NCBI GenBank assembly: GCA_963774765.1
Contig: CAVZGP010000020.1
Span: 62,001-126,000, forward strand
Length of the DNA: 64,000 nucleotides
DNA from: Sva-07 sp963774765
GTDB taxonomy: Bacteria; Actinomycetota; Acidimicrobiia; Acidimicrobiales; Ilumatobacteraceae
Direction: 5' to 3'
Position numbers and translations under genes: made by a program. The notes under the pieces were generated by a model. That model was not told where the DNA came from, searched no databases, and saw only the letters and a program-made list of their open reading frames with translations. This document shows, in pieces, positions 36,911 through 44,376 of the stretch (the stretch's first letter is position 1; each line of letters starts with the position of its first letter).

Positions 36911-36928
36911 GTCGTCGGGACGGCCCGG

Positions 36929-37297
36929 TCAACGACGGCGCACGAGCAACACGAGCGTGGTGCACACGGCGATGATGCCGGCGAGCACCTGGCCGCCCTT
37001 GAGCAACCGGTTCACGTCGATGGTCGGCTTCCACACCACCGAGCTTCCTCGCACCTCGTATACACCGATGGGGTTCACCCGGAGCCCGAACCCGGTGCCG
37101 AACCCACCGCCGCCGGCGTCATGCTCGTCGGCTCCCTCGCCGCCACCACCACCTGCGCCGCCCGACACGCGGGCGACCGGAATCACCGTCACGCCGTCGA
37201 ACACGAGCGGGTCGCCGTAGCACCGCCGCACCGACAGTGAGTCGTGCGTTCCTTTGATCGATTCGAGCACTTCGTCCTTCGACATGCGGTCGGGCAT
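36929..37297 (-). CDS. GerW/YtfJ family protein
   Basis: 122 aa. The start at 37297 is set by GGAGG 5-6 nt upstream. The N-terminal ~85 residues (GDPLVFDGVTVIPVARVSGG, a Gly-rich loop, then GFGLRVNPIGVYEV) match the GerW/YtfJ family, known from spore formation in Bacillus but widespread in non-sporulating actinobacteria. A single C-terminal membrane helix ends in LVRRR, so the domain is anchored with its N-terminus on one face. Function outside spores is unknown. Confidence 0.85.
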   Translation of the reverse strand: MPDRMSKDEVLESIKGTHDSLSVRRCYGDPLVFDGVTVIPVARVSGGAGGGGGEGADEHDAGGGGFGTGFGLRVNPIGVYEVRGSSVVWKPTIDVNRLLKGGQVLAGIIAVCTTLVLLVRRR

Positions 37298-37372
37298 CGC
37301 AACCTCCTCGTGGGCGGGCGGGCTGCTCGTTCGACGGTACGGGACCAGGCGCCCCAACTCAAGGGCCGATCG

Positions 37373-37999
37373 TCACCGACGGTTCTTCGAGGCCCGCAGG
37401 TCAGCATCGATCACGGCGACGACGATCGTCGCGCTGAGCCGTGCGACGTCCTCGAGCGGCTGGTCGAGATCGACCACGAGCGACTGGGTGGAGTAGCTCG
37501 ACACGGTCATCGCCAGCGCCTCGGCGACCACGTCGGACGGTTCCCCGGTTCCGCCAGCCGCCGACCAGGCCTGCTCGGCCAATCGGCGCGTCGCCCGGCG
37601 TCGCATCGACCGGCGTCGTTCGTTCACCTCGCGCAACTCGGCGGAGAGCTGGTCGTCGGCGATGCTGGTGAGCTGCCAGATCGCGAGTCCGGCTGAGAGA
37701 TGGCTGCGATGCGTGTGCTCGACGACGCGCGTCAACCAGTCGATGAGCGCACCGTCGAGGGCGGCCACCGAGGCGAGCTGCACTTCGTAGTGGTCGATCG
37801 CCGAATCCAGCGCAGCGCGGACGAGCGCATCGCGCGACTCGAAGTATCGGAACAGCGATCGTCGGCTCACACCCGAGCCGTCGGCGATCTGGTCCATCGT
37901 GAGCGCCAGCCCGTGTTCGGCGAGGAGCGCCCGGGTGACACGAACGGCTTGCTCACGGACCACGTCCGTCTTCGTCGCAGACAACGCGGCGGTCGACAT
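37373..37999 (-). CDS. TetR family regulator, likely repressor of the P450 operon
   Basis: 208 aa from ATG 37999 (GTG 38008 is an upstream alternative). N-terminal TetR HTH with LTMDQIADGSGVSRRSLFRYFESRDALV; the C-terminal domain is helical and ligand-unspecific. It is divergent from the P450 gene, and a perfect dyad (38029-38048) overlaps the P450 -35 box, so repression of P450, dioxygenase and nitroreductase with induction by their substrate is likely. Confidence 0.9.
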   Translation of the reverse strand: MSTAALSATKTDVVREQAVRVTRALLAEHGLALTMDQIADGSGVSRRSLFRYFESRDALVRAALDSAIDHYEVQLASVAALDGALIDWLTRVVEHTHRSHLSAGLAIWQLTSIADDQLSAELREVNERRRSMRRRATRRLAEQAWSAAGGTGEPSDVVAEALAMTVSSYSTQSLVVDLDQPLEDVARLSATIVVAVIDADLRASKNRR

Positions 38000-38028
38000 C
38001 TCTGGCACCGTAGCACCAAACCGTCATC

Positions 38029-38048
38029 ATGGCACTTGACAGTGCCAT
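38029..38048. promoter_or_regulatory. TetR-type operator
   Basis: Perfect 8-4-8 dyad: ATGGCACT-TGAC-AGTGCCAT. The same TGGCAC half-motif recurs at 38051-38056. It overlaps the -35 box of the P450 promoter and lies 30 nt from the tetR start, the usual place for an operator controlling both genes. Confidence 0.8.
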
Positions 38049-38064
38049 ATTGGCACTCTACGAT
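38036..38064 (+). promoter_or_regulatory. consensus promoter of the P450 operon, leaderless mRNA
   Basis: TTGACA (38036-38041), 17-nt spacer, TACGAT (38059-38064). The predicted transcription start (about 38071) is within 2 nt of the ATG at 38073, and no Shine-Dalgarno site precedes it, so the transcript should be leaderless. Confidence 0.8.
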
Positions 38065-38072
38065 GCCACGCC

Positions 38073-39291
38073 ATGACCACAGACGTCTCCGGTCGCCACG
38101 ACTACGACCTCCTCGACCCGGACTACATCTCCGATCCGGCGAGCACGTGGGCGCGATTCCGCACAGCGTGTCCCGTCGCACGGTCCGACGACCACGGCGG
38201 CTCCTGGCTTCCCACGCGCTACGACGACATCGTCGCCGTGGCGCGTGACGTCGAGACGTTCTGCTCGTCGCAGGGCATCAGCGTCATCGAGGTCGCCGAC
38301 CGCACCGAAACACTCACACAGGGAAGCCCGCCCATCGACGCCGACCCTCCGCTGCACACGTGGACACGCCGCCTGATGCTCCCGGCGATGTCGCCGCAAT
38401 CGGTCGCCTCCTACGAGCCCGGGACGAGAGCACTGTGCCGCTCGTTGATCGAATCGTTCGTCGAGAGCGGCCACGCTGACGCGGCCGCCGACTACGCCCA
38501 ACAACTGCCGGTCAGGGTGATCGGGGCGCTGCTCGGAATCCCCGAGGAGCACAGCGACCGCTTCGTCGGCTGGGTCCGCTCGATCGTCGAGTTCGGCCAC
38601 GACGCCGAGCGCCGCGGCGGCGCCATGGTCGAGTTGGCCGAGTTCCTCCAGGGGGAGATCGCCGATCGCCGGCGCAACCCAGGCGGCGATCTCATCAGCC
38701 ACCTGGTCCTTTCCGAACACGACGGCGAACCGATCGACGAGGCCCTGATCCTGGGCGAGGCCGCGATCTTGCTGGTCGCCGGCGTCGACACCACCTGGAG
38801 CGCGATCGGGTCGTCGCTGTTCCATCTCGCAACGCATCCCGACGATCGGCGCCGGATGGTCGAAGATGCCGACGTGTGGCCCCTCGCGATCGAGGAGTTC
38901 CTCCGCTTCTACTCGCCCGTCACGATGGGACGCACGGCCACGACCGACACCGAGATCCACGGGTGCCCGATCAGTGCCGGCGACCGTGTGTTGCTGAGCT
39001 TCCCGGCGGCGAATCGCGACGAGTCCCACTTCGACGACGCCGACCGGTTCGTGATCGATCGCGCGGAGAACCGTCACCTGGCGTTCGGTGTCGGCATCCA
39101 CCGGTGCGCCGGGCTCGAACCTCGCCCGCATGGAGCTTGCGCGTCGCGCTCGAGGAGTGGATGGCCGGCGATACCGGAGTTCGAACTCGACGGCGACGTC
39201 ACGTGGGCCGGCGGACAGATCCGCGGCCCACGTTCGGTGCCCGTCACCTTCCCACGCGCGACACCCGGACAACGAGGAGACACGATCATGA
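38073..39291 (+). CDS. cytochrome P450, with a garbled segment from three compensating insertions
   Basis: About 405 aa. Motifs: I-helix AGVDTTWSA, ExxR in EEFLRFYSPV, heme-binding FGVGIHRCAG with Cys345. Directly after the Cys the frame runs through three single-base insertions (about 39112, 39135, 39165); correcting them restores SNLARMEL-RVALEEWMA-IPEFELD, the expected L-helix. The three insertions sum to a codon, so the frame recovers but about 18 residues are wrong. The natural stop is probably TGA 39289-39291 in another frame, overlapping the next ATG; as given, the frame reads on into the dioxygenase. Bacterial soluble CYP, substrate unknown. Confidence 0.8.
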
Positions 39292-40355
39292 GCAACGACC
39301 TGATGTCCGACACGCGCTCGACGCCGATCGACTCGCCCGCCGCCTGGTACGGCCGCGATCTGCAGGATCGAGACGACTGGGTCGAGATGCTCACGCCCGT
39401 CGAGGTCGACGAGTTGCTCGCTGCGGTCGCCGACGTTGCCGAGCGCGGCGTCTCCCTGCTCGACATGCGCCGCGACGACTTCGTCCTGCCGACGCTCGGG
39501 ACGCGACTGCACGCGTTGGCCGACGAACTCGATCGTGGTCGGGGATTCTGGCTGCTGCGTGGACTGCCGAGCGACGAGATGGGCCAGCACGACGCGGCAG
39601 TTGCGTACTGGGGCATCGGGCTGCACCTGGGTGTGCCCGTGTCGCAGAACTCGCGCGGGCACCTGCTCGGCCACGTCACCGACGAGGGCGTCGACATCCG
39701 CGAGCCCGGCTCACGGGGCTACCAGACCAGAGTGCGCCTGCCGTACCACACCGACAGCTCCGACACGGTCGGCCTGCTGTGCCTGCAACCGTCGAAGTCC
39801 GGCGGGCTCAGCTCGCTCGTGTCGTCGACCACCGTGTTCAACGAGACGTTGCGGCGCCGCCCCGACCTCGCCCACCTGTGGTTCCAGGACTGGTACTTCG
39901 ACCGCCGCAACGAGGAGCGCCCAGGCGAGTCACCCTTCTTCGCGACGCCGCTGGCGTGTTGGCACGGGGGGTTGCTGTCGATCCGATACGTCCGCGCCTT
40001 CATGGACTCGGCACAGCGCCACGCCGACGTGCCGCGCCGAACCGATGACGAGACCGCGTTCCTCGATCTGATCGACGAGATCACCACCGAGGACGGAATC
40101 GCCGTACACATGGACTTCCGCCCTGGCGACATCCAGTTCCTGTCGAACTACACGACGCTGCATTCGCGCACCGACTACGACGACTGGCCCGAGCCGGAAC
40201 GCAAGCGGCACCTGCTGCGGCTGTGGATCAGCCTCGACGACGGTCGCCCGTTGCCGAAGAGCTTCGGTCGTGGGGTCACCGCCGGGATGGCCGGACGCGG
40301 CGGCATCCCGGCTGTTCCCGAGCTGGCCGACCCGCTCGCCGGCACCGACATCTGA
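39288..40355 (+). CDS. TauD/TfdA-like Fe(II)/2-oxoglutarate dioxygenase
   Basis: 355 aa from ATG 39288, preceded by GAGGAG with normal spacing, which argues that it is a separate gene and not part of a P450 fusion. The facial triad is YHTDSSD (His, Asp) and TTLHSRTDYDD (distal His), and the 2-oxoglutarate-binding Arg lies in RHLLRLWIS. This subfamily of TauD proteins hydroxylates varied small acids. Sits between a P450 and a nitroreductase under one promoter. Confidence 0.88.
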   Translation: MSNDLMSDTRSTPIDSPAAWYGRDLQDRDDWVEMLTPVEVDELLAAVADVAERGVSLLDMRRDDFVLPTLGTRLHALADELDRGRGFWLLRGLPSDEMGQHDAAVAYWGIGLHLGVPVSQNSRGHLLGHVTDEGVDIREPGSRGYQTRVRLPYHTDSSDTVGLLCLQPSKSGGLSSLVSSTTVFNETLRRRPDLAHLWFQDWYFDRRNEERPGESPFFATPLACWHGGLLSIRYVRAFMDSAQRHADVPRRTDDETAFLDLIDEITTEDGIAVHMDFRPGDIQFLSNYTTLHSRTDYDDWPEPERKRHLLRLWISLDDGRPLPKSFGRGVTAGMAGRGGIPAVPELADPLAGTDI

Positions 40356-40361
40356 TCGTCG

Positions 40362-41168
40362 ATGACGCCCATTGACGATCGCCTGGCCACGCTCCGCGCC
40401 GCCCGATTCGCGACGGGCGCCATCGACGTGGACGGCGTTGCCGGGCTCGACAGCCGCACGATCGAGTCGATGCTCGACCATCGCACGTGCCGCCGGTTCA
40501 CCGACCGTCCCGTCGACGACGACCTGCTCGATCTCCTCCTTGCGGCGACGTTCAGCACACCGTCGAAGAGCGACCTGCAGCAGTGCTCGGTGATCGTGGT
40601 CGACGATCCAACGAATCGGTGCGCGATCGCCGAGCTGATTCCCTCGATGCCGTGGGTCGCGGACTCGCCGCGCTTTGTCGTGTTCTGTGGTGACAGCAGA
40701 CGAATCCGCCGGGTGGCCGCCGCGACCGGCGTCGGGTTCGGCAACGATCACCTCGACGCGTTCCTCAACGCAGCCGCGGACGCGGCGATGCACCTGTCGT
40801 CGTTCGTGTGGGCGGCCGAGTCGGTCGGACTCGGCACGTGTCCGATCAGCGTGGTGCGCAACCACATCGACGAGGTGTCGGCGATCCTGGAGCTGCCCGA
40901 TCACGTCTTCCCGCTCGCCGGGATGTGCGTCGGCTGGCCAGAACGCGAGGAGCGCTTGTCGCCGCGACTCCCGCTGTCGGTGACCGTCCACCGCGATCGC
41001 TACGACGACACCCAGGCACCCGAGCTGATCGCCGAGTACGACCGCCGCCGTCACGAAGCGCAACCGAAGGGCGACGTCTGGTCGGTGGCGAAGGCGGCAA
41101 TGGTGTCGCAGCCCGAACGGGCGCAGCTCGCCCGCTTCCTGCGCGAGCGGGGCTTCAAGCTCGACTGA
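40362..41168 (+). CDS. nitroreductase family protein (NfsA-like)
   Basis: 268 aa from ATG 40362, 6 bp after the dioxygenase. FMN-binding nitroreductase fold: HRTCRRFTDRPVDDDLLDLLL near residues 40-60, SKSDLQQCSVIVV, and GLGTCPISVVRNHIDEV. The C-terminal VGWPEREERLSPRLPL is typical of the NfsA/FRP oxygen-insensitive type. NAD(P)H-dependent reduction of nitro or quinone groups. It completes the P450-dioxygenase-nitroreductase operon. Confidence 0.88.
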   Translation: MTPIDDRLATLRAARFATGAIDVDGVAGLDSRTIESMLDHRTCRRFTDRPVDDDLLDLLLAATFSTPSKSDLQQCSVIVVDDPTNRCAIAELIPSMPWVADSPRFVVFCGDSRRIRRVAAATGVGFGNDHLDAFLNAAADAAMHLSSFVWAAESVGLGTCPISVVRNHIDEVSAILELPDHVFPLAGMCVGWPEREERLSPRLPLSVTVHRDRYDDTQAPELIAEYDRRRHEAQPKGDVWSVAKAAMVSQPERAQLARFLRERGFKLD

Positions 41169-41206
41169 GGTCCGCGGGCGTTGCCAATGGTCCTACGCTC
41201 GGCGCC

Positions 41207-41494
41207 ATGAACCTCGAGTTCAGCGGCGAGATCATCCATTGGCGGGGGCCGTCGCCGTTCCACTTCGTCGCCGTGCCCGACGACGAGAGCGCGGCGATCG
41301 AGGTGGTGGCTTCGATGGTCACCTACGGCTGGGGCGTCATCCCGGTCGACGTCCGCATTGGGAGCACCGACTTCCGTACGTCGCTGTTTCCCAAGAACGA
41401 CCACTACCTCGTGCCGATCAAGCAAGCGGTGCGCACCGCGGAACATTTGTCGCTCGGCGACCAGGTGGCGATCCGGCTCGTCCTCGACGTGTGA
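41207..41494 (+). CDS. DUF1905 domain protein
   Basis: 95 aa, a single small beta-barrel DUF1905 domain: FSGEIIHWRGPSPFHFVAVP, YGWGVIPVDVRIGSTDFRTS and the end LVPIKQAVRTAEHLSLGDQV. No function is established; the domain often sits next to YdeI-like proteins. A paralogue with the same motif order is at 62287. It lies 38 bp after the nitroreductase and may be part of that transcript. Confidence 0.85.
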   Translation: MNLEFSGEIIHWRGPSPFHFVAVPDDESAAIEVVASMVTYGWGVIPVDVRIGSTDFRTSLFPKNDHYLVPIKQAVRTAEHLSLGDQVAIRLVLDV

Positions 41495-41602
41495 CGCCGA
41501 CGCGGGGAACGACGAGCTGACAACGTTCGCGATCATCCGATTGCGTCGCCGATGAGCCTTTCGACCCTGGTGCCCATGGGAGTCGTGGCGCACGATGCGG
41601 GT

Positions 41603-41876
41603 ATGGACGATTCAATGATCGTTGAACAGTTCAAGGCGCTGGGCGACCCGGTCCGTTGGACGATCGTGCGGGAACTGCGTCACGGTCAACGGTGTGCGTG
41701 CGATCTCGCCGAGATCGCGAGCGTGACCCCGCCGCTGCTCTCGCACCACCTCAAGGTGCTGCGCGAAGCGGGCCTGATCACGGGCACCAAGCGTGGCCGC
41801 TGGATCGACTACGGCCTCGACAACGACGCGTCTCGACGAACTCCTCGCCGGTTTCGACCGGGAGACGGTGATGTGA
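41603..41876 (+). CDS. ArsR family metalloregulator (frameshifted near the C-terminus)
   Basis: About 90 aa from ATG 41603. Winged helix with FKALGDPVRWTIVRELRHGQ, Cys31-Ala-Cys33 (the CxC-type metal/oxyanion site in RCACDLAE), then TPPLLSHHLKVLREAGLI. One extra T at about 41831 shifts the frame; without it the protein ends LDELLAGFDRETVM at TGA 41874-41876, overlapping the permease start as TGATG. As given, the regulator reads into the permease as a false fusion. A dyad TTCAA-N6-TTGAA at 41611-41626 covers the second in-frame ATG and could be an operator. Confidence 0.78.
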
Positions 41877-42928
41877 TGAACACGTCGGCCGTCGTCGAGC
41901 ATCCGGTGCGGTCTTCCGCACGCCGACCGCTGCTGGTCGCCGGTGCCGCCGTGCTCTGGTTCGTTGCCTACCGGGTGAACCTGCGGTGGTGGGACTGGGT
42001 CGTCTACGACGTCGCCGGCCTCGACCCCGACACCCGACTCGGCAGCGCCGTCCACTTCTTCCTGTACGACACCACCAAGATCGCGTTGCTGCTGACCGGG
42101 GTGATCTTCGTCGTCACCATCGCCCGCAGCTTCATGTCGGTCGAACGCACCCGGGCATTGCTGGGCGGACGCCGCGAAGGCATCGGCAACGTGGTGGCCG
42201 CGGGGATGGGAATCGTCACGCCGTTCTGCTCGTGCTCGGCGGTGCCGGCGTTCATCGGATTCGTCGCCGCTGGCGTACCGCTCGGTGTGACGATGAGCTT
42301 TCTGATCGCCAGCCCACTCGTCAATGAGATCGCCATCGTGATGCTGCTCGGTCTGTTCGGCTGGCAGATCACGGTGCTCTACATCGTGGGCGGCACGACC
42401 ATCGCAATCGTCGCCGGGTACGTGCTCGGCCGGATGCACCTCGAGAAGTGGGTCGAGCCATTCGTGTTCGAGACCCGCCTCCACGGCGCGCCGATCGACT
42501 CGTCGACACAGCTCACCTGGAACGACCGCATCGACATGGGGATCGAGGAGGTTGGCACGATCCTGCACAAGATCTGGCCCTACATACTCGTCGGCATCGG
42601 GCTCGGCGCCGCGATCCACGGATGGGTTCCCGACCAGTGGATCGCCGACCACGCCACGAACGGGTTCTGGGGCGTGATCGTCGCCGTCGGTCTCGGCGTG
42701 CCGCTGTATTCGAACGCCGCAGGCATCCTCCCGCTCGTCGAGACGTTGCACGACAAGGGCCTCCCGATGGGAACGGTGCTGGTGTTCATGATGAGCGTCG
42801 TCGCACTGTCGATGCCCGAGATGGTCCTGTTGCGGCGGGTTCTCAAGAAGCCACTCATCGCCACCTACGTCGCCGTCGTCGCCACCGGAATCCTCGCGAT
42901 CGGCTACCTCTTCAACCTCGTTCTCTGA
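41876..42928 (+). CDS. ArsP/DUF318-like permease
   Basis: 350 aa with about eight to ten membrane helices. The family motifs are FCSCSAVPAFIGFVAAGVPL (Cys118, Cys120), SPLVNEIAIVMLLGLFGW and YSNAAGILPLVETLHDKGLP followed by SMPEMVLLRRVLK. The ArsP group exports trivalent organoarsenicals, and related members act on other metal/organic ions. With ArsR upstream and a CxxC thioredoxin-like protein downstream it forms a standard arsenic/thiol-metal efflux cassette. Confidence 0.88.
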   Translation: MNTSAVVEHPVRSSARRPLLVAGAAVLWFVAYRVNLRWWDWVVYDVAGLDPDTRLGSAVHFFLYDTTKIALLLTGVIFVVTIARSFMSVERTRALLGGRREGIGNVVAAGMGIVTPFCSCSAVPAFIGFVAAGVPLGVTMSFLIASPLVNEIAIVMLLGLFGWQITVLYIVGGTTIAIVAGYVLGRMHLEKWVEPFVFETRLHGAPIDSSTQLTWNDRIDMGIEEVGTILHKIWPYILVGIGLGAAIHGWVPDQWIADHATNGFWGVIVAVGLGVPLYSNAAGILPLVETLHDKGLPMGTVLVFMMSVVALSMPEMVLLRRVLKKPLIATYVAVVATGILAIGYLFNLVL

Positions 42929-42939
42929 AAGGACACAAC

Positions 42940-43179
42940 ATGGACATCAAGATCCTCGGTACCGGATGCGCAAAGTGCCAGAAGCTCGAACACCTCACTC
43001 GCGAGGCGATCGCGTCGCTCGGCCTCGACGCCAGCGTCGAAAAGGTCACCGACCCCGGCGAGATCGCCGCGTGGGGTGTGATGGCCACACCCGCGCTCGT
43101 CGTGGATGATCGGGTCGTCGCCGTCGGCCGCGTGCCGAACGAGGCCGACCTGACCAAGATGTTGACCGGCGCTGCCTGA
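42940..43179 (+). CDS. thioredoxin-like redox-active disulfide protein
   Basis: 79 aa from ATG 42940 with an AAAGGA ribosome site. Glutaredoxin-like fold with the redox motif Cys10-Ala-Lys-Cys13 (GTGCAKCQKLEHLT) and cis-Pro in GVMATPALVVDD. Members of this family accompany ArsP-type permeases and probably deliver or reduce thiol-bound substrate. Last gene of the ars-like operon. Confidence 0.9.
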   Translation: MDIKILGTGCAKCQKLEHLTREAIASLGLDASVEKVTDPGEIAAWGVMATPALVVDDRVVAVGRVPNEADLTKMLTGAA

Positions 43180-43193
43180 CGCGTCCGCTGGCG

Positions 43194-43301
43194 CGTCGGT
43201 CGCCCGAGCCATTCGACTCGCTCGCGGTGCTCCGGGTGAGAACGGTCGCCGAGGATGGCGAGTAGTTGCTCGTAGCCGTGAGACTCCTCGTCGACAGCCA
43301 T
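43194..43301 (-). pseudogene. remnant of a plasmid pRiA4b ORF-3-like protein
   Basis: From ATG 43301 the minus strand encodes SHGYEQLLAILGDRSHPEHR followed by ERVEWLGRP, matching the conserved C-terminal signature (GYED-LL...DP-HPEH--...EW-G) of pRiA4b ORF-3 proteins. The N-terminal domain is absent and the frame after WLG is not conserved. It overlaps the VapC remnant on the other strand, so the locus is a scar of accessory genes. Confidence 0.6.
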
Positions 43302-43434
43302 GTTGCTTTCCCGAACTCGCGCGGCCGGCCTGCCGCCGCATCACGGCGATCCGTTCGACAGGATGCTGGTGGCCCAGGCGCAGAGCGAAGCGCTGGTGTC
43401 GTACGACGTCGACCTCATCGACGCGAGAGCCTGA
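43278..43434 (+). pseudogene. remnant of a VapC (PIN-domain) toxin
   Basis: GTG 43278 begins with RLLVDSHVA, the opening of a VapC PIN domain with its first catalytic Asp. The frame then shifts, and the ATG 43300 frame carries LPPHHGDPFDRMLVAQAQ and YDVDLIDA, the C-terminal active-site region (DPFDR). The ~70-residue middle is deleted, so no active RNase can be made. No VapB antitoxin is seen. Confidence 0.65.
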
Positions 43435-43446
43435 ATCGCGGTCCGT

Positions 43447-44376
43447 TCAGAACAGCGAGTCCTGCGACGGCGCGGGCGGCAATGGGCCGACATCGAACAC
43501 CTTCGCCACGTCGTTGATCGGGGTCGCGCCGCGGCGAACGAGGGCGTGATTGCCAGCCGTGGCGCCGTCACCCATCCACACCGCGACCTTGGCGTAGCGG
43601 CGTTCGAGCGCCTCCTTCGCTCCGGCCCACGTGCCACCCGAGCTGTCGTCCGCTGCGACGACGAACGTCACCTGGGACACGGCGTAGATGATCTTGTTGC
43701 GACCGATCGCATTGCCCGCGGAGAAACGTGCCTCAGGTGAGTACGGACTGGCGAGGCACAGCTCGCCGGCGTGTACACGACGCCGCACCGCAGCGCTGCG
43801 TGACGCCTGTGAGATCCCTTCCGCCGGAATGCCCACCACCGCGCCGCCGACATCGTGCGCGCCGTCCATCGCCGCCTGGTCGACGCCGCGGGCGAGTCCG
43901 CTGACGACGCACCAGCCATGCTCGACCGCGAGCTTGGCGGAACGACGGGCCACTGCGAGAGCGCTCTCGTCGGCCTCGCGGGAACCGACGACACCGAGGC
44001 TCGGACCGTCGAGCCAGTCGATCGGCCCCGCGGTGAGAAGGAACGGTGGGCAACCATCGCCGAGCCGCTCGCGCAGGTGTGTCGGAAACGAGTCGTCGAG
44101 CGCGGACATCAGCGACACGCCACCATCGGCGAGGCGTTCCTGCTCGAAGCTCATCGCCGTGGCCGCGTCGAGCAGCGTGCGATAGCGGGCGGCCTCGTCG
44201 GTGTCGACACCCGCTCGTTCCGCGATCGCTGCGACGTCGGCGTGGAGCAGGTCGGCTGGGTCGACGCGCTCGACGAGCTGCCAGAACTCGCGGGCCGCCA
44301 GCGGCTTGGCGCCGAGCGGTACGAGCCGGTTGGTGAGCAGCAATGCGGCTTGGGAACGGTCGGGCGACAGCGACAT
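43447..44376 (-). CDS. DNA-processing protein DprA-like
   Basis: 309 aa, start at 44376 overlapping the helicase stop as TGATG. Rossmann-like DprA/Smf domain: SLGVVGSREAD, GWCVVSGLARGVDQAAMDGA, GNAIGRNKIIYAVSQ, all typical (GSR and SGxAxGID-type motifs). The N-terminal ~110 residues carry a helical region. DprA loads RecA onto single-stranded DNA in transformation and also occurs in conflict systems. Translational coupling to a RecQ-PRTase fusion suggests joint action on DNA. Confidence 0.85.
   Translation of the reverse strand: MSLSPDRSQAALLLTNRLVPLGAKPLAAREFWQLVERVDPADLLHADVAAIAERAGVDTDEAARYRTLLDAATAMSFEQERLADGGVSLMSALDDSFPTHLRERLGDGCPPFLLTAGPIDWLDGPSLGVVGSREADESALAVARRSAKLAVEHGWCVVSGLARGVDQAAMDGAHDVGGAVVGIPAEGISQASRSAAVRRRVHAGELCLASPYSPEARFSAGNAIGRNKIIYAVSQVTFVVAADDSSGGTWAGAKEALERRYAKVAVWMGDGATAGNHALVRRGATPINDVAKVFDVGPLPPAPSQDSLF

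Noticed and set aside
38073..40355. 760-aa P450-dioxygenase fusion protein
   Set aside because: The P450 end is garbled by single-base insertions and the dioxygenase has its own ATG with a GAGGAG site; two genes are more likely.
41552..42928. ArsR-permease fusion protein
   Set aside because: Deleting one T at about 41831 gives a normal ArsR ending in a TGATG overlap with the permease start.
43266..43517. 83-aa plus-strand protein
   Set aside because: Only its first residues resemble VapC; the remainder is out of frame with the toxin C-terminus, so it is part of a pseudogene.
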